From Schistosoma mansoni (lineage: Eukaryota; Platyhelminthes; Trematoda; Strigeidida; Schistosomatidae): a stretch of DNA of 64,000 nt. The notes beneath the pieces were generated by a model that did not search any database, was not told the origin of the DNA, and saw only the letters and a list, made by a program, of their open reading frames with translations. Location: contig NW_017386032.1 in the NCBI RefSeq assembly GCF_000237925.1, positions 558,001 through 622,000 of the forward strand, in the 5' to 3' direction. How positions within the stretch are numbered: the first letter of the stretch is position 1; every line of letters starts with the position of its first letter. Positions 1-12,407 of the stretch are shown here, piece after piece. A program made the position numbers and the translations under genes.

Positions 1-1195
1 ATTTAAAAGTTACCTCTAAGTGTGTCTTTGCATTTACCGAAAACTGTATCTGAGAGACTAATACTCCATAACTGGTTTCCTAGATTACAGAGAAGAAAGC
101 TCGTAGATCAGAAACAACCATACTGAGTTATTCATATCTAAAGAGCAGTTGTTTTGAAGAACACACTTCAGAAGAAGCACCCCATGTCCATTGTAAATCT
201 CTTCAAAAGTAGAATGAATGAGATGCTAAAATTTTAGCTTCTTGATAGACTATGGCTATTATACTACTCTTTGATATTGCTAATCAAATATGCAGTAATT
301 AATTTCAATTATTTTTAATATACAATAGCCTCATTTTTAAAAACCTTTGAAACTATCCACGATCTTTTAGTTGTTTTCTTTCACTTTCAAACAAGCTGTC
401 AAACAAGAACGCAAATGGTAGATGACCACATCTTTCCTCACAAATATGAATGCATTTGGTAAAACACCTAAGTATATTATACTGAGTTAATGTATGGTGT
501 TCTAAGAAATGAAGATTAAACGAATAATAATTTCATTAATATACACATTATTCAAATACTTTAATCATATAGCTGATTATCATCGCCCTAATGGATTATA
601 ACTGTTTCAGGAATAGTATGTCAAACAAGCAACAAACAGGTTATACCTTAAAACTCCACTGCTTTGTCTTTTCTATTTTTGTCTCCATACTTTTATGAGT
701 CACTCACTCATATGGACTGATGCACAATCCATTATAATTACTGTTAATTTAGAAGTTGATCTTTATCTTTTCAAAAACATATTTAACAGCCATAGAAGCA
801 ATAGTAATGGTAATAATAATAAACTCTGAAAAAAACTGTAATAATTAACATGACCAATTTCTCGGCTTTATTACTAAAATTTTATAACTCTTCAATTAAA
901 ATGAAGACAAAATAAAATGAATAAAAAGAACCTAGTTATCCACTGTCTAATTACCACCACCTCAGAATGTGTCCATCAAAACTTTGTTTCTATGCACTTG
1001 AAATATAAAAAAATATATATAAGTTGCATTTTACTTCACTGTGTAATGATTAGTAAATAAGTCATATTGGTTAATTCATACTGATATGTAAGTACATTTC
1101 TTTGTATGATTTAATATAAATGTACAATTTCCAAAACAGTTTTCTTCACGAAACGACATTAGCTGTAGAACCATTTGAAAACTAAGGATAAATCG
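1..1195. other. AT-rich stretch without recognised gene
   Basis: No exon, repeat family or RNA gene could be supported here. It lies upstream of the FBXL16-like exons, so it is probably intronic to that gene, but the preceding exon of the family was not found in the window. Confidence 0.4.
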
Positions 1196-1310
1196 TCTGA
1201 TAGTATTGTACTCATCATAAGATCTGAAGGTCCTTGGTTCGATTACGTGTAAGTAGGGGATGTAAACTCCTAAGAAGTTTCAAATTAGGACTAGATCACT
1301 ATGAAACCAT
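1196..1310 (+). repeat. Decayed Sm-alpha-like SINE fragment
   Basis: The segment at about 1220-1295 follows the order of the better copy at 9.6 kb. A B-box-like TTGGTTCGATTA is followed by a degenerate counterpart of the hammerhead core (AACTCCTAAGAAG, then ATTAGGAC). Similarity is partial, so this is a tentative relic; the ribozyme core is clearly not preserved. Confidence 0.35.
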
Positions 1311-4300
1311 TTTCTATGAATGTTGAAGTCTTTGCATTCGAAGCTTTACCCTCTTCAAAACATAACAATTTCTTTACTATTTATTCAGTAAGATTTGTGA
1401 CATTGATTATATCAGATATATTGACTTTTATCGCACAGATTACGTTGAGAACATTTCCACGTTTAATATCACGAAGTAACCATTGCGGTTCCTAAAATTA
1501 AGTCTGTTCTGAGAATAACTATATTCTGTAATTGTATGTGACACTGGCTTTTTCTTAAGAAGTTCATTATCATCCTGGAAGACCTACCGTATGTATATTT
1601 AAACTTTACAACTCCAGTCTCCACTGTTCAGAACCGGTAGTGAAGTTAAATATGAATTTCTTTAATTTTCTATCATTAACTTTCAGACTCAAAATATGCT
1701 TGCATAGACAAACATACAAGCTGACTAGAATTCTCCCAATTTATTCACTTCTGTCATCCAGACCTACTGTCCGTTTGTTAGAATTTCAACAAATTCGTCT
1801 AGAACGTGTTTAACCTCCTTACAGGTGGCATGCCTGTTAAAAGAGTCAAATGCTTGTACCTCTTAGCTCTTTGTTAGTGATAACAGGAGTGTATTTGACG
1901 GTAGTATATGACAATATGAGTCACCTGTAAATCCTTATGTTTATCCGGGCACAGAAGGCTTCAGGCATGCAGTTCTGTGCAGCATGTTATCATTGATAAC
2001 GCTGACCCCATGCATTTTCTTGACACTGAGTTACTTTAATGGCCATATATCTGACTCCATTTAGATCGTATGGTAATTGTTATCAAAATATACATGTCGC
2101 CAACCCTCGTATATTTTTATCGACTTAATTTGTTTTGGAGAATAACGGAATAAAATAAACCAAATATGAGAATGAACTTTGAATACGTATATTTTACACA
2201 CTCATTGATCTGGACAGACAATCAGAGAAACGAAATGAAGGAAGCAAAGTGAAACAAAATGAAGTGACACGCAACAGAGAAGGCGAGTGAGCCAACCCCT
2301 TTTAATCAAATGTGACTCAGTACTTATATTCATATAACAAACGGTCAGGCTTAATAAAAGAATAATTTGCTTGAGAATAATGAGCAAATTGGTCTATCCA
2401 TTAGCTAAAATAACCTATGTGGGTTTGACATAATACCAGCCTCTACCATACACATACATTCTTGATCTTTCCTCCTTTTGGAGAAGTTAAGGTTCTACAA
2501 CAAGCTTTTATTTTCTCATAATCTAACAGTGAAACTAATACACCTGACCCCTTTTGTCCGTACAAGCCATTCCATCTACTTGTGTGGAGCTATGTGTATT
2601 GGCATTTCAGTAACCATTATATCCAACAGGGTCCAAAAGACTATTTTGCATGAATACAAAGAGGTAATAATAAATGACTAAAAAGTGAAACAGTCATTCG
2701 TTTATGACAGACTTATCGTCCAAGGTCATCTCTACTATGAAAAGAAACGTTACAAAAATAGTTAGTCTTTGTTCTCTCTACAACCTCAAGCATATGTCCT
2801 TCATCTAGGAGACCATGATCTAATGAAACCTGTGTGACTCCCTACTATATTCTTCATCTTCTCTTATGTATTGACCCACTCTTTTGTCCCGTTAACATCT
2901 TACTTTAAATTCATTTTATAAACCATGTATTTATTTTATTTTCCATTCTCTTTTAATATGTTACACAACCGACTTATATAGTCGTTTATCTCTATCCAAT
3001 CACAACACCAATTTGAATAACGATAATAATGAATGTCTTTTGTCTTACATTAAATTATCGATTTCTTCGCTATTATACATACAGTTTTATAATTGTTTTC
3101 ATTAAATTTGCTGAATCACGAATCAAACAAATTTATTTAGAATATGATCAATGAATTCGTTTTTTCTATTTGTTTCACATTTGAAGGTAACTACATGTTA
3201 AGACAAGTGAAGAAGTAATGATAGCAACTGGTACGATATACGGACTGAAATTGCAAATAATACTTGTTGGCCAGAATCAACTGATATGAAGCCTAAGTCA
3301 AGGATTTTCCAACTATTGTTTTCAACTATGTCATACTAGATACATAATATACCGCCATGTTGAATGGCTTAGTCTAGTGGTTGCATTTTCATTTAATCAG
3401 TATATTTCGATTAGTAATAGAGATTAAAAGTCAGAACATCGGTTACTATTAAACGATCGATCAGTGTATTCAATTAAACAAACCAGTATTACTTACCAAT
3501 TCGCAAAATTCTACTAAGATCGTCCATCATAGATTATCGTAATGTTATTACTAAAAGAAATTTACAAATTTTTGTTAACTAGGTAGACGTAAATGTACAT
3601 AAAGTATATCCGTATCTTTTGGTTGTTCAAAACTAGTGTAGGTATGGTAAATTGAAAAAAAAAATTACAATCCACTGACTTGGGCGACGTGAAAAACAAA
3701 AAAAAGCTAAATCATAGCTTCACATAGGTAGATATTCTTTGATCATTGGAACTAATACTGCAGCATGAATTAGTTATACAATAAGATTCAAATGTTGAGT
3801 AGTTCTTAACCAGATACACGAAGAATACATTTCTTTATTTTATTGGATAATAACCATCTTACTAAATACTACATCATTTAACATAGCAAGGAATTCTTAA
3901 CACATGATATAAAATTTCGATATAAGTTCATTTTAGTCAACATTTTAATCGTAAAACTCAATGACAAAATTATTAAAAAGATGGTTTCAATCAGCCGATT
4001 CTCTTTTTTACAATTTTCTCTTTGAGTCAGTTAACGCGATATGTAGATTTTACATTTGGCTTTATATGTATGAATCCTAACTTACACGCTTCTCGTTTCA
4101 CCAAAGGATAGCTATGAGTAAGGACGATAGGTTTTATTTGCTCATATAACACTGACCAGTTGCTTACACGAGTTCAAACATCTATTCACAATTAATTAAC
4201 TAGTAAACACAAAAGGTTCATCACCGACTTCACTGATAGACTTCTAGGTCCTGAGTCAAACATTTTGGCTTTTTCTCCAGTGTCCACGAGATAATAAGGA

Positions 4301-5749
4301 ATACAGCAAGAAATTTAACAAAAAAAGAGTAACCATTCACTAACACTTAACGGTTATAAATAAAGGATTGTTATTCATGACCTTGCATAGTATAGACAAA
4401 CATTAAATATATATTTCCCAAAATTCAGATCGACTCAAATCGATACGAAAAACAATGACATCCTTGCCTACAAATACTGTTTGATAATTATCGTCTAATT
4501 CATTTTGAAACAGAAATATTAGATGTTCTTGTCTATTGTTTCTAATTACTATAACAATCAAAGTTGTCCATGTTTACATTATGTTCGATATGTTTTTTGT
4601 CCATGAGTAATTACAGTTCATTAACGATAAATCCATTGTATTCACAAACACATGTGTCGATTGCTTATTATCTTTATGAATAGAATAATCAAACAACCAA
4701 TAATAATAATAATAATGTGTATTCCACTGAGTTTTTATAGCAATAACTCCCAACTCAATAATTTCAACCATTGTTATATGATAATATTATTCCAATGATT
4801 TCTTACTGTATGTTCGTAGCATACGTATACGTTAGGAATTACATCACCAGGTAATTATGTCAGGTAGCTGTCATACACAACTATTATAACGTGTTTCATC
4901 ATCACAAGTAAAATTGAAAGAATTCCAAGGATAAGCATAAAACCCATCCACCAAGCTCAATTGGAATTACACCCTGATTTGAATAATTGAGCGACATTAG
5001 TCATTCTCTAAAAATTTTAGATCAAAGAACTAGCATGTTAAAAACTCAAAGATCTGTATCCACAAAAAGTAGGCTCAATCTTTCCTAATTTGGTTAGTCA
5101 CATGTTCAATAAGTCAAAGGTTAACTCAATTTTAAGATAACCTACATTTATTTTCCCTCTGTATTTTTACCGTTTGAACTTATTTGGTTGAACTATCTTG
5201 GTTTTTAGACAGCTGAGCAATGTATTGAATATTAAGTCCACTTTTAACATCTTCCACTTAATTCATATCACTTCATGAATTACGTAATGACTGAACATTC
5301 CAAGTGGCTTTTATTCTTCAACCTACTTACCTTTATTAACTGTGACCATTGACCTCATGAATTTGTCCTAAAACTTGATTCAAGCCTAAACTACAACATA
5401 TTCGAGAAATTATTAACAAATGTTGACGTATTTCACGTCCAACCTCATAATTTCTGTACCGTATCTCTAAAACTATGTCTCTAAATTACCCATCACTTTT
5501 GATTATTAGTTTGGATTGATAACCATTGTATCTAATTTGAACTTACTTCTCTTTAACTATTCATCCACATATCTGTGTTGTGATCAGTTATTAGTAGTAT
5601 ATGAAGATAAAGGTTTACTCCTCGAGGCAGTTTCAGAAACTGACATTTTCTTATGATCATAACATAATTATTATCCTCTTTTCTAATCAAATTTATTTTA
5701 CAATTTTGATATCTCCAAACTCTCATTCATCCGCTTTCAATAATTATAG
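1311..5749. other. Probable intron upstream of FBXL16-like exon
   Basis: AT-rich sequence with short microsatellites such as the ATAATAATAATAATG run near 4700. No conserved exon was recognised on either strand. A tRNA-like A-box motif (GGCTTAGTCTAGTGG, near 3367) may mark an old SINE relic. Confidence 0.35.
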
Positions 5750-5898
5750 GTGTACAGAATTGACTGATCTGGGAATAAGCCATCTAGCAACAATGTCTAA
5801 TCTTCAACATCTCAGTGTAAGATGGTGCATCAATTTATCAGATGGTAGTATACCTCATTTACTTAGTACGACAGGATTAAGTTATCTATGCTTAAGTG
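5750..5898 (+). CDS. FBXL16: FBXL16-like penultimate exon
   Basis: This 149-nt exon codes for two leucine-rich repeats. It begins with the last base of a codon and ends with the first base of a glycine codon, which the exon at 7627 completes. The donor is a consensus GTAAGT. Confidence 0.82.
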
Positions 5899-7775
5899 GT
5901 AAGTTAAACATACATATTTGCTTAGCAATGATATGGTTTTTATCAAACATGCACTTTCAAAACCATGAGAGTAAGTGAACGAATTCATAGGAATTATAAT
6001 TTACTGTACTTTATTCAACTGAAGTTGAAGAAATGAAAGCTCATCAAAGTAATCCGAATGCTGCATATTGAAATCGGAAACGAATAATCAGAAATGAATT
6101 TGTAGCCTTTTACGTTCAGATTAGCCAATACAATTTATGGGTCTACAAGTTCAGTTCATATTTACACCATCTCGAATTGGAATTAATTCAATATTTTAAA
6201 ATCGCCCGTTCATAATTTTGGAATAGAATGTCCTTCATTAGTAAGATATATTTTCATTTCTGGATGAACCAGTAATAACAATTCTAAACTAAGTTATTTT
6301 GAACATTTTTAACTTTAGTCTAACAATTCCAGAATATTCTCCAATTTAGGCTAACACTACACAGTTACATGTACAATTTACCAGTTTATTTCGTTTTGCA
6401 ATTCAAGCCAACCAATTATATCTATTACTGAGAGCTTTGAAAATGAATTAATGTTTCGTTCAAACGCAAGAAATGATTTAAAGACAACTACGATCAGTTT
6501 CGAGTATTCAAATATTATTTGACTTCAAATAAGACATGTTAGTCATACGGTAGAACAAGAGTAACTTTTTTCACAATTACCTTGCCCACAGATAAGTGGA
6601 GTAATTAAGGCAATCAATCACTCCATTTTATCAGTGGAAAACGGTCCCGAAGAGTCGAACTGTACTTTAAAGAAAAAACTGGGATTCGGTCTTCATAAAG
6701 ATCCTACAGCCTATCTAGCAGACTGTTGTTATCTTACTGTAAATCGATTAAATGAAAAGCAGAAAACAGAAATACTCATAACACCTATCTATAAAGGACA
6801 GAAAGAAAACAACTTTAACAGATGATACTGGCTACTTTCAGCTCGAATAACGAATAATCATGAGCTTGATGAAAAAGCCTTTCGTCCAAGAAGAAATATA
6901 TCACAACAAAATATCATCAACGAAATTACATGGCTTTTCTGCAAACACTGAAGGTTGTTTGTAAGATCCCAGTATCCAAAATCTGCCACTTTAATTTTAG
7001 GTCATTTACAACTAATATAAAAGATAAATAAATAAGTCTGCGAATCAGTGCAACTTTCTGATCACATTTTTTGTTCTGTCTGTGCAATAACACTTGTTTC
7101 TGAACCAAGTTGTGTACACTATAGTGATTACTATGATTATTCAGGCAGAGATCAAGAAATACACTGCTTCTAAGAATCTAAGATCACTATGTTGATGGTT
7201 TTGAACGAAGGTTTATAGGACGCTGGTTCAATCACCAAATATACGATTTTCATAAAGCTTTTATATGACTCATGAAGATCAGTGCCCAGAAGCATGATAT
7301 TTTGAAGATTGGTTTTGACGACTTTTTATTGATCGATTTTCTAATCTGAAGTTCAAAAAGCTAAATTATTTCGCTGTTATGTGATAACCATTAGTAAACT
7401 GCTTCCATGGAATCTTGTAGAACCTGCTCTGAGAGTTGACTGATAGTTGTTATGAAACTCGAGTGCATTGAATTAAGAAACAAAATCTTATCACTACTGT
7501 ATTTTGAACAAGATCAATAACACTGAATAATGAACTAGAAAATCCATTTGTCACTCAGTTACTCACAATCATATAATATATTTCATACAATTTTACTTTC
7601 ATACGTTTTTAATTATATTTAAAAAGGTTGTAAAAGGATAAGTGAAGATGGTCTATGTACATTAGCTCGTCATCCACGTTTGAATTATCTGGAATTGGCT
7701 CATTTACCAGCAGCTACACAACCAGTGAAGTTATATTTGAACAAAAATTTACCATGTTGTAAATTATTATGCTAG
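5750..7775 (+). CDS. FBXL16: F-box/LRR protein 16-like, 3' end (two exons)
   Basis: This is the 3' end of an F-box and leucine-rich-repeat gene, spliced as 5750-5898 plus 7627-7775 with a stop at 7773-7775. The joined peptide (about 98 residues) contains LRRs of the cysteine-containing type, with motifs TDLGISHLATM, LSVRWCINLSD and KRISEDGLCTLARHP. It aligns in order with the C-terminus of vertebrate FBXL16 as I remember it (RITDTGLSYLSTM, LYLRWCCQVQD, then an ELTNCPGAT-like end). FBXL16 is a substrate-recognition F-box family member. The F-box and earlier repeats lie outside the window or were missed. Splice sites are canonical: TTATAG acceptor at 5749, G/GTAAGT donor after 5898, AAAAAG acceptor at 7626, and the phases match. 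The single intron (1.73 kb) carries a decayed LINE fragment. FBXL14 or FBXL20-like are weaker alternatives. Confidence 0.85.
6634..6960 (+). mobile_element. Decayed LINE reverse-transcriptase fragment
   Basis: One frame reads ILITPIYKGQKENN, then WLLSAR, then LDEKAFRPRRNISQQNI with a single in-frame TGA. The order resembles the RT blocks 'ITPIFKKG..NNYRPISLLS' and 'L.. Q.GFRPGRST' of non-LTR retrotransposons. It lies inside the FBXL16-like intron. The similarity is weak and the family cannot be named. Confidence 0.35.
7627..7775 (+). CDS. FBXL16: FBXL16-like terminal exon
   Basis: The exon starts after AAAAAG and completes the glycine codon left by the upstream exon. It then reads CKRISEDGLCTLARHP and LNYLELAHLP before a cysteine-rich end LPCCKLLC and stop. 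The final LRR plus short tail corresponds to the last repeat and terminal LPRC-type end of FBXL16. Confidence 0.82.
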
Positions 7776-8020
7776 TAATATAAAATATGTACATATCCAT
7801 ATACATACATACTTATATACATAAACTTGTCATTTTACATTCTACGTCATATGGTACATATATCATAAGACAATTATGCGTAATGAATACATTATTATAC
7901 AAGTGTTTTTTTTCTATCCCCTTCCATTTTGTTCACACAAAGCACTTTTTATAACAATTGAAATCAAACAAAATCACCTCTTGTCAACTTCTTCTGTGAT
8001 ACAATATATAAATGAATAAA
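7776..8020 (+). other. Putative 3' UTR of the FBXL16-like gene
   Basis: AT-rich sequence after the stop codon. The first well-placed AATAAA hexamer is at 8015-8020. Other weak signals follow, so the cleavage site is uncertain. Confidence 0.45.
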
Positions 8021-9629
8021 CAACGCTTTTATTTTCACAAATTTATATATTTTTTGTGTTATATTTTCTGTTTACTCAATATTCATATACATATATAATC
8101 TTGTTTATCATGACGTTTTCACTTTTTTAAAAAAAAGAAAAGAATAAGGGTACATACGTCTTTTTCTCTCTTCGAATTCACCGTCACCCCCATCATTAAA
8201 AACAAAAAATAACCCAAGTAGTAATCGAGTTTAAGATTTTGAAATACATTATAAACAATAATATCATATCAAAGGAGTTTTCTTTTAGGTTAACTGACCC
8301 ACCAACAAGTTACACCCAGTCCATCAGCTACAACTGAACCCTAAGATCAGGAATAAAAAATGGATGGAAAAAGAAAGTAGTAACAGTCTTCTCTTTACAT
8401 AAAAGATTAAAGTAGACTACTTAGTGGTTAAAAAGAAATTCGGACAAATTGTAATCATAGTAAGAAGAATAAAAGTAATAATCAAGTAACTCAGTAGCCG
8501 ATTACAAATTTGTATAATGAGTTTTAACTCCTATTTATAGTGTGGAATTCGTTAAAATAACATGCCTAGCCGAACACCAAAGTAGATGAAGTAGTGTTTG
8601 AACCTGCGAAATTCAAGTGCTATAACCATTAAACTATCGCTTATAATTCCCAAAATAACGGTTAATTATTGTAATAACGTATATTTACTTTGAATGGATT
8701 TATCAACAGCTCCGACATTAACTAACTTTTTGATTGAACCAAGATCAGTAATATTTATCACCAAACCTCATCGTTTTCTTACTCCATATTATAATTGTGT
8801 TTTACAAATTAAATTACGTTTGAATTTGAAACCGAATAAATCGAAATGGTATAAACAAGTTTAATCAAGTCTTCATCGAGCTATTTATGAAGCCTAGGAT
8901 GAATTTTATAATCATTAGTGTCGAAAACAGAAAAACAGAACGACCGAATTACAATTATTGTTTTAATGGTTTCTGCTTAGAGCATACGGCTATAAAACAT
9001 CTATTGATAAACAAACAAACCGATTTATCTAAGACGACTAAACAGGATTAAACGAACCCCTAACAAAAAACAATATTCACTATTTAAAGTACACTTATGA
9101 AAATATCTTCATATGGAATTCCAGTTTTATTTTCAAGTGTCTAAACCTTAAATACCAAAAAAATCTGAGGCTTGTCATGACTAATATGATGCTAATTCCA
9201 CGAATCAAAATATTACCACACACCATACGAAAAAGATGCTTAAAGTAATAAAAATCAGAGTTTTTATATGATCGTAGGTGAATCAACATCAATAAATTTA
9301 TGAAAATAAAAGTGATATTCATTCAAAAGATAAAAACAACTACCATGCAGTATAACTTGGCCCTACAATTCCATGATAAAATAGTTTTTCATGAACCACC
9401 AAATACCACTGTATGTCTATTTTGACAATTAAATACATCTTGAAGCCAGTCACTAGTGAGCATATGCTGATTAATATCAGAAGAGGTTTTTGTAGATATT
9501 AAAGTAATTTTATTAGTTGAGATCAGTAGAGTGCAACCAGGTGTGTTGTGAGATAGTAACTCACTGAAGACATTGGTGAATGTGTCTCTCGATTTCGTGG
9601 ATCGGTTGAAGTTAGACATTAACACTGTT
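8021..9629. other. Intergenic AT-rich stretch
   Basis: No gene recognised. On the minus strand 8594-8636 carries a tRNA-like promoter pair (A-box-like TAGTTTAATGG and B-box-like GGTTCAAACAC), probably a SINE or tRNA relic. Short open frames at 9095-9322 and 9389-9625 (minus) show no family similarity. Confidence 0.3.
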
Positions 9630-9870
9630 GGATGCCGGCCAGCTCAGTGGTCTAGAGATTGAGCGCTCGCGCGCGAAACTGATAGGTCTTGGGTTCGAAT
9701 CTCGTGAGGCGGGATCGTGGATGTGCACTTCTGAGGAGTCCCGATAGGAGGAAACGGCTGTCCAGTGCTTCCAGGTTTTGCATGGTGGTCCAGCTTAAAT
9801 CGACTCATGATCTCAACTATTAAAATTGCTATAATATCCGCAAAAACCCCTTCTGATATTAATTAAATAC
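9630..9870 (+). repeat. Sm-alpha-type SINE (tRNA-derived, hammerhead-bearing)
   Basis: The element starts near GGATGCCGGCC. It carries a Pol III A-box-like GCTCAGTGGTC at about 9642 and a near-perfect B box GGTTCGAATCT at 9692-9702, followed by a hammerhead ribozyme core at 9725-9768. This organisation matches the Schistosoma Sm-alpha retroposon family, known to encode hammerhead ribozymes. The body continues through a CATGGTGGTC segment to about 9870. No target-site duplication was seen, so the exact ends are approximate. Confidence 0.8.
9725..9768 (+). ncRNA. Hammerhead ribozyme, probably impaired
   Basis: The core reads CTGAGGA (9731-9737), a stem II hairpin GTCCC/GATA/GGAG (9738-9750), GAAAC (9751-9755), a very short stem III ACG/TGT, and the GTC cleavage triplet (9760-9762). 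Stem I pairs GCACT (9725-9729) with AGTGC (9764-9768). Two changes from the usual Schistosoma core as I recall it are visible: the stem II closing pair is G opposite G (GGAG where GGAC is expected), and the stem I base just before CTGA is T rather than G. The first affects a conserved G-C pair and probably reduces self-cleavage. Confidence 0.7.
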
Positions 9871-11349
9871 ATGTGAAATCCAAGTTTCTGGGAGAAAACT
9901 ATAGTTTTTGAAATTTTAAATAAAGGAACCTTATCATAATTACTTCGATTAAATCCCTAAACAGTTATTTTTTACCATGAAACTATCAACTTGCCACTTC
10001 AATAGTAAAATGATATTCTCCTATTCTAATAATATAGCGTTTTTTGTTTTTTATGGTTGGTAAATAAACTATAAACATTTATTAAAATTTAAAAATAAGA
10101 GAGGGAGAGTAGTTCCGTGAAGAGATCCGCTATCAGAGGTATTATTTCATGTTTACATGAATTTTCGCTAATATTTAGCTTTCTGATTTACTGTATCAAG
10201 TTAAGCAAGGCATTTCCACAATTCCGTTTAATTTTTCAGTTCCTATAACAATTCTGTTTTCTTAAATTTCTAATTTTATAAGAGAACATCTTTCTATGTA
10301 TTTCTTCCTGCAATTCTTTCCCTACGTATATTATAGATTGGCGATATAAAAAAGTGGTTGTATAGCATAGATAATGCAACGGCTAAAAGGGGATCCCTCC
10401 GTTGAACTGCTATTTACAGCATCGATTTTTCTGATCCGCAAATCCTCCAAATCCATATTATATTCGAGTAATTGCCCTTTTTTCTATATATCATTGTCAT
10501 ATAAATGAATTACTTCTTAACAAGCTGATAAACTTTGTCCTTTCACTGTATTATTGGCTTTATACAACACTTTCCAAGTAGTTCCTTATCTATCAAAATA
10601 TATATTACTGATATATAAATAAGTAGCAAAACAGAAAATAGCTAATATTATCAAGTATACACCAGGAAGAAGAAAAAATCCACAAAATCACGAAGAAAAA
10701 CTATATCAAGGTTCTAACTATTTTGAAAAGATAATATGAACAGAAGAAGCAAACTAAAATACTCTGCACACCGTGATGAACTGAAATTTAATTAAACTTT
10801 AATATTAAATCAACTCAAAATGTAACGTAGTTTATAAAATCACAATGTTGGTTTCTTTCCAATGAAATGTTAGTTATGAAACATTCTCAGGATACTTATA
10901 TAGATTAGCAGAAATTATAGTATAAAGCCTTATATGATTTGTTCGTATCAATTCACATGCACAATAAAGGCTTTTGTGGCATAATTCACGATAAAGATAT
11001 ACCAGAGGGGATGAAACAAAGAAATCATATAATCGATTTTCTTCAAACCATGAAAGCAATAAAGTCAGAGACTTGAGTGTTTCTTCCCAGCCGATGGATT
11101 CAATATGGGTTTAAATAAGAACAGCTAAGATTATGTTTACAGCGGCAAGCATAATGACTGATAACCCCAAAAATTAAGAAACTAAGTACAATTTCACAAC
11201 CAGAAAACAAATATTGGAGATTAGGGGATTTGTTGAACTAAGAAAACACTTATGACATCTATTTAGGACTTTGTGAGATTTCCTTGTAAGCTAACTCGGC
11301 ACATGAAAACAAGTAAGTGAGTGGTTTTCAGTAAAAATAATAATCGTAC
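9871..11349. other. Intergenic stretch, nothing recognised
   Basis: AT-rich sequence with no supported exon, RNA or classified repeat on either strand. Confidence 0.35.
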
Positions 11350-11800
11350 TGTTAGATCCCGAAGAGAATTATGAATGGTAACTTTTGAGAATTATTTATG
11401 GACCAATACTATGTGTATATTTTTATTGTATAGTTGTTAACTAACTAAACTATTCATATTCGTATCCCACTTATTGTAAGCTTTATTTTCACCCATAGAC
11501 TATAACTATATGATTTGTCATTCTCGAGTTATCCTCAGTCTATTAATTACTGTTCGCCTTATTCACAGCCACATTTGGCTAAATCTTGTACAAATGTTAC
11601 TTTTTATTTTATTGGTACGATGTGATCAGTCTGTTTGGTATACAAACTCAGTATGTTTGAAATATAAGGATTCATACCGCAGAGTCTGTTATTGGTGTTT
11701 TGGACTTAACTGGCTGGATTAGGCAGACGGCAGGACTGATACGTGCTCTAGACTGCTCGTACGGGTTTTATGTGTCACTGGTCCAATCGATAATTCACTG
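11350..11800 (+). repeat. LTR-like dispersed repeat, copy 1
   Basis: The segment begins TGTTAGATCCCGAAGAG. From about 11385 onward it matches the second copy at 29172-29590 in the same orientation. Shared landmarks are ATGTGTAT, ACAGCCACATTT, a GTGCGATGTGGTCTG-like block and a CTGGATTAGG end. A TG start, length near 450 bp and a possible polyadenylation hexamer in copy 2 suggest the LTR of an unplaced retrotransposon, left as a solo LTR fossil. Family not assigned. Confidence 0.5.
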
Positions 11801-12351
11801 CTCTGTAATAGGCAAGTACTGCGGTAATTTCATGAGCATTTAGCAAGACATCGTCTTTCTGTAAACTAAACAATTCACTGTTTGCACGTTCTTTTTCGGG
11901 GATAATAGGATTTGAACCAACTATAACTTGCAGAAGCATATATCAGATGACTAACTCACATCCTAACGCTTCATCAAAATTTTATTAATTCGAAAGAATT
12001 ATAAGAATATCTCCTGAAGAATTCTCAGTCATCGTGAGAAAATATGTTTGTTTTTACTCTCAGGATGACTAAAACAAAAAAAAAATCCGATTTCTAGTGG
12101 TGTATTTCTTTAAACCACTTAAGAGAATTGATTCCATTCCATACAATGAAAATGAAAGACCACTGATATGTAGTCAAAAGTCGTTATATTATGCATTGAC
12201 AAATGGAATAATCCATAATTGTTATTTTTAAACTACTGAGGTTGAAATCAAGATGTATCGATGGTGAAAAGTCTTTAAACAATGCCAGTAATATTTTGTT
12301 ACACCAAATTAATCAGTAACTAATTTTTTGACGATTTCAGTTCAATTTTAG
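11801..12351. other. Intergenic stretch
   Basis: No gene recognised. A B-box-like GGTTCAAATCC occurs on the minus strand at about 11909-11919, without a convincing complete tRNA fold. Confidence 0.3.
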
Positions 12352-12404
12352 GTGGAGTTTTGATCTCTGAGCTAGATGGATTGATCGTGGAGCTTCCATT
12401 GTCT
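12352..12404 (-). repeat. Left arm of an inverted repeat around RTE derivative
   Basis: The arm contains GATCTCTGAGCTAGATGG and GTGGAGCTTCCATTGT. These are the imperfect reverse complement of 12964-13016 (CCATCCAGCTCAGAGAAC). The arms flank the short RTE derivative at 12408-12930. A further copy of the right-arm sequence is at 20990-21125, so the unit is a dispersed repeat. Confidence 0.6.
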
Positions 12405-12407
12405 ATG

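Noticed and set aside
1225-1245. B-box-like motif as a possible functional tRNA gene
   Set aside because: No complete cloverleaf or matching A box at the right distance; better explained as a SINE relic.
1-5600. Search for further upstream FBXL16-like exons
   Set aside because: No LRR-coding segment with flanking splice sites was found; they probably lie beyond the window start.
9389-9625. 78-codon minus-strand frame next to the SINE
   Set aside because: No splice signals or family features; probably chance.
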